A DNA stretch of 64,000 bases. Origin: Saprospiraceae bacterium (GTDB taxonomy: Bacteria > Bacteroidota > Bacteroidia > Chitinophagales > Saprospiraceae). The stretch is taken from contig JAHDIE010000015.1 of the NCBI GenBank assembly GCA_020630955.1, forward strand, positions 1 to 64,000. The letters are read 5' to 3'. A program made the position numbers and the translations under genes. Below, piece after piece: positions 61,567 through 64,000 of this stretch; position 1 is the stretch's first letter, and each line of letters starts with the position of its first letter. Under the pieces are notes generated by a model. That model ran no database searches and was not told where the DNA came from. It saw only the letters and a program-made list of their open reading frames with translations.

Positions 61567-62541
61567 TTAAATATTAACAATCAATTTGCCTATTGCCTTT
61601 CGATCCATCATCAACTGGATGGCATCTGGGGCCTCACCAAGAGAAAACCTTCGATAAATGTAAGGATTCAATTTACCTTGACTAAATAATTCAGTCAAAT
61701 GATGCATCATCTTACTTGCCTCATTGGGATCCTTTCTCATGAAAGCACCTAGGAATACCCCAACCACTTGACATGATTTCAAAAGGTTGAGATTTAATGG
61801 AAATTTAGGGATTTCTCCGGAAGAAAATCCTACTACCAAGTATCGTCCCTCCCAGGCAATAGCTCTCAAACTAGGTTCTGCATAACGACCACCTACTGGA
61901 TCCAAAATCACATCTACTCCTCTATTTTCGGTCAGACTTTTTAATGTTGACTTAAGATCAACTTCATTATAATTTATACAGATATCTGCTCCTTGCTCAG
62001 CACAAACCTTCAACTTATCGCTTGTGGAGGCACCAGCAATCACTTTCGCACCCATCATTTTTGCAATTTCAATTGCTGCCAGTCCAACTCCTCCAGAGGC
62101 ACCAAGAACAAATACTGTTTCAGCTTTCTGCAGTTTAGCACGATGATGAAGGGCGTAGTATGAAGTTGCATAAGTGTACAAAAATGCCGCTGCCTTTTCC
62201 ATAGATATTTGCTGAGGCTTAGGAATACAATTAGAGGAAGAAATCGCTATTTTTTCTGCCAAGCCACCAAATGTAGCAACGCCAATAACTTCATCTCCAG
62301 CTTTATAATCCATTACTTCACTTCCAACTTCTAAAACTATACCAGCAAAATTAGATCCTGGGGAAAATGGTAGTTCTCCTTTAAACTGATATTTTCCTTG
62401 GATAATTAAAGTGTCTGGAAAGTTGATAGAACAAGCTTTCACCTGCACCAATATTTGATCTTCGGCAATGACCGGATCGGGTATCTCTCTATATTGGAGC
62501 GTTTCAGGAGTCCCGTATCTTTCGCATACAATAGCTCTCAT
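61567..62541 (-). CDS. Zinc-independent NADPH:quinone oxidoreductase (MDR family)
   Basis: 324 residues. GroES-like N-terminal domain (about 1-120: SINFPDTLIIQGKYQFKGELPF), Rossmann domain with VLGASGGVGLAAIEIAKMMGAKV (about 142-164) for NADPH. No zinc-ligand cysteines are visible. It belongs to Qor/ETR-like reductases acting on quinones or enoyl compounds. The start overlaps the TesB stop by 4 nt (ATGA) and the thiolase follows 10 nt downstream. Confidence 0.9.
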   Translation of the reverse strand: MRAIVCERYGTPETLQYREIPDPVIAEDQILVQVKACSINFPDTLIIQGKYQFKGELPFSPGSNFAGIVLEVGSEVMDYKAGDEVIGVATFGGLAEKIAISSSNCIPKPQQISMEKAAAFLYTYATSYYALHHRAKLQKAETVFVLGASGGVGLAAIEIAKMMGAKVIAGASTSDKLKVCAEQGADICINYNEVDLKSTLKSLTENRGVDVILDPVGGRYAEPSLRAIAWEGRYLVVGFSSGEIPKFPLNLNLLKSCQVVGVFLGAFMRKDPNEASKMMHHLTELFSQGKLNPYIYRRFSLGEAPDAIQLMMDRKAIGKLIVNI

Positions 62542-63401
62542 CGATTCGATATCCTTATTAACCCTTCTTGCATAACGGTAGAAACCAATCTTCCTTTTTG
62601 GTCAAAAATTCTTCCATAGCCCATGCCTCTCGAATTAGATGCACTTGGACTATCAATATAATAAAGTAGCCAATCTGTGAAATCAAATTCTCTATGGAAC
62701 CACATAGCATGATCTAAACTAGCTATAAATAATTTATTCAAATCTATCTTGGTACCATGAGGATAGACAGCGGTCAGAAGCAAATCGTAGTCAGATGCAT
62801 ATGCCAATAATTGATGTTGAACTGGAATAGGAATATCCGTTTCTTCAGTGACCTTCATCCAAATTTTTCTATTTGGTTTGGCATTCATAAAATCTTCAAA
62901 GGGTACTTTTTCAACAGGTCGAAATTCTATGGCGTCTTGTTTTCGAGCTTGTATTCTCCGATAGATTTTTGGAAAGGTTTCCTTGATCAATTCTCCTTGT
63001 TGCATGTCTGTCATAAAGCTTTCTGGACCGAGTACTTCAGGCATTTCATTCTGATGATCAACACCTTCTTGTTCCAATTGAAACGATATTGCAGAAACAA
63101 AGATGGCTCTTCCTTTTTGAATTGCTGTTACTCGCCTTGTCGAAAAACTACCCCCGTCCCTAATGACTTGTACTTCATAGATAATTGGTTGATGAATATC
63201 GCCCGGCAAGATGAAATAACTGTGTAGCGAGTGAGCAATCCGAGCAGGATCAACTGTCTGGTAGGCTGCGTTGAGTGCTTGCCCTAATACCTGCCCTCCA
63301 AAAACCCTTTCCCAAGGTGTTTTATAATTTTGACCTCGAAACAAACAATCATCAAGCTTTTCTAATGACAATAGATTGATGAGATCCATTAATTTATTCA
63401 T
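62538..63401 (-). CDS. tesB: Acyl-CoA thioesterase II
   Basis: 287 residues, two tandem hotdog domains. DCLFRGQNYKTPWERVFGGQVLGQALNAAYQTV (about 17-49, quoted here as its central part RVFGGQVLGQAL), HSYFILPGD and the second hotdog with SLDHAMWFHREFDFTDWLLY carrying the catalytic region D-H identify TesB. It hydrolyses acyl-CoA to acid and CoA. Coupled to the quinone reductase by a 4-nt overlap and 2 nt from the crotonase gene. Confidence 0.92.
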   Translation of the reverse strand: MNKLMDLINLLSLEKLDDCLFRGQNYKTPWERVFGGQVLGQALNAAYQTVDPARIAHSLHSYFILPGDIHQPIIYEVQVIRDGGSFSTRRVTAIQKGRAIFVSAISFQLEQEGVDHQNEMPEVLGPESFMTDMQQGELIKETFPKIYRRIQARKQDAIEFRPVEKVPFEDFMNAKPNRKIWMKVTEETDIPIPVQHQLLAYASDYDLLLTAVYPHGTKIDLNKLFIASLDHAMWFHREFDFTDWLLYYIDSPSASNSRGMGYGRIFDQKGRLVSTVMQEGLIRISNR

Positions 63402-63403
63402 GC

Positions 63404-64000
63404 CTAATCCCTATAGTTTTCAAAATTCCCTTTTCGTTTTTGCATTCCTGCAAAGATGGCTTCCAATTGATTCTTCTTTCCAATAATTTCAGCTTGTTCT
63501 TTCGATTCCATCAGTAGGCCATCTTCCATAGATAAATCCCCAAGGCTATTAAAAAGTTTCTTCGCTTTAACTATTGCATCAGGACTTTTAGAGGCAATCT
63601 CCTTGGCCAAGGTAATAGCATCATCCAATGGGTGATCCGAAATGTGCGTTGCAAAGCCATATTTTACAGCTTCTTCACCTGAAAATATCCTGTGAGTATA
63701 GGTTAATTCTCTAATAATATCCTCTCTAATATTGTGTTTCATGAGTTGTGGACCGGCCATATCAGGAATGATGCCCCATTTCATTTCCATGATTGACATT
63801 CTCGTATTCGCTTCCGCAAATTTGATATCTGCAGCCAACATAATTTGTAATCCACCACCAAAGACTACACCATGGACGGCAGCAACGACTGGAACTTGAA
63901 GTTCCCTCCAAACCGTTACTGCTCTCTGCCATTTATTAGCAATACCATGTGTTCTATCTTCTAAAGGAACAGATAACATTTCTGATTGTCCATCAAAAGA
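63404..64000 (-). CDS. Enoyl-CoA hydratase/isomerase family protein (5' end outside window)
   Basis: The frame is open to the window edge (upstream codons S-F-D-G-Q-S-E precede the internal M). The 198 visible residues start in the crotonase core: VPVVAAVHGVVFGGGLQIMLAADIKFAEANTRMSIMEMKWGIIPD (in part: HGVVFGGGLQIMLAADI holds the oxyanion-hole GGG), then a helical C-terminus. Hydrates or isomerises enoyl-CoA in beta-oxidation-like pathways. First gene seen of the acyl-CoA operon; the upstream genes are outside the window. Confidence 0.87.
   Translation of the reverse strand, partial: SFDGQSEMLSVPLEDRTHGIANKWQRAVTVWRELQVPVVAAVHGVVFGGGLQIMLAADIKFAEANTRMSIMEMKWGIIPDMAGPQLMKHNIREDIIRELTYTHRIFSGEEAVKYGFATHISDHPLDDAITLAKEIASKSPDAIVKAKKLFNSLGDLSMEDGLLMESKEQAEIIGKKNQLEAIFAGMQKRKGNFENYRD

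Noticed and set aside
1-64000. CRISPR arrays, tRNA/rRNA genes, insertion sequences or prophage
   Set aside because: No regular spaced repeats, cloverleaf sequences, transposase frames or phage genes were seen on either strand by eye.

Overview
This window looks like a chromosomal segment of an AT-rich member of the Bacteroidota, possibly near the Saprospiria or Cytophagia (the lineage is an inference). The support is: a secreted protein with a gliding-motility/type IX secretion C-terminal domain, a TonB-dependent receptor with a carboxypeptidase-like N-terminal domain, the long form of glyceraldehyde-3-phosphate dehydrogenase, a UMF1-type transporter, a putative bacillithiol disulfide reductase, several lipoproteins, and repeated exact matches to the Bacteroidota -7 promoter element TAnnTTTG in front of genes. 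I see no rRNA or tRNA gene, insertion sequence, prophage or CRISPR array. Gene density is high and most genes are housekeeping or ordinary accessory metabolism.

Layout. 0-4.7 kb (minus): dipeptide epimerase and three glycosyltransferases. 4.8-8.7 kb: VOC protein, two lipoproteins, UMF1 transporter. 8.9-12.2 kb (plus): rimK, an AstE/AspA-like metallohydrolase and PBP4 (dacB). 12.2-14.2 kb: a lipoprotein-type methyltransferase overlapping an Lrp/AsnC regulator, divergent from marC. 14.4-16.5 kb: an unusual epimerase-aminotransferase fusion. 16.5-21.5 kb: purA, rbfA, recG and ypdA. 21.6-30.4 kb: a large repeat-rich type IX cargo protein, acyl-CoA ligase, SCP2 protein, phosphohexomutase, pcm, a lipoprotein and tadA. 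30.5-33.4 kb: guaB, alkyladenine glycosylase and patatin as an overlapping run. 33.4-35.8 kb: a three-gene minus operon (acyltransferase, O-methyltransferase, EamA exporter). 35.9-40.3 kb: peroxiredoxin, clpS, aat (N-degron pathway), M16 peptidase, GT39 transferase. 40.5-48.1 kb: FAD oxidoreductase, a lipoprotein closely resembling cyclohexadienyl dehydratase PheC, TonB receptor, aminotransferase, PAT-like acetyltransferase and a phosphonatase-like HAD protein. 48.1-55.1 kb: long GAPDH, yaaA, penicillin-acylase-family hydrolase, membrane and outer-membrane proteins. About 760 bp without a gene follow, then lon, parE and an acyl-CoA operon (thiolase, quinone reductase, TesB thioesterase, crotonase cut by the window end).

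The most interesting signals are: (a) the palindrome TACTTWAAGTA directly upstream of the lrp-like gene and of the aminotransferase, with a near match upstream of the dipeptide epimerase, which suggests a small amino-acid regulon; (b) the SDR-aminotransferase fusion whose SDR half has YxxxQ in place of YxxxK; (c) a methyltransferase with a lipoprotein signal, translationally coupled to the Lrp regulator; (d) the rimK/metallohydrolase pair as a possible writer and eraser of glutamate tails; (e) a lipid-anchored PheC-like enzyme. Nothing here is clearly a new defence or mobile system.

Several starts were moved to internal codons because the longer reading frames began at TTG or contradicted family length, signal peptide position or the predicted promoter.
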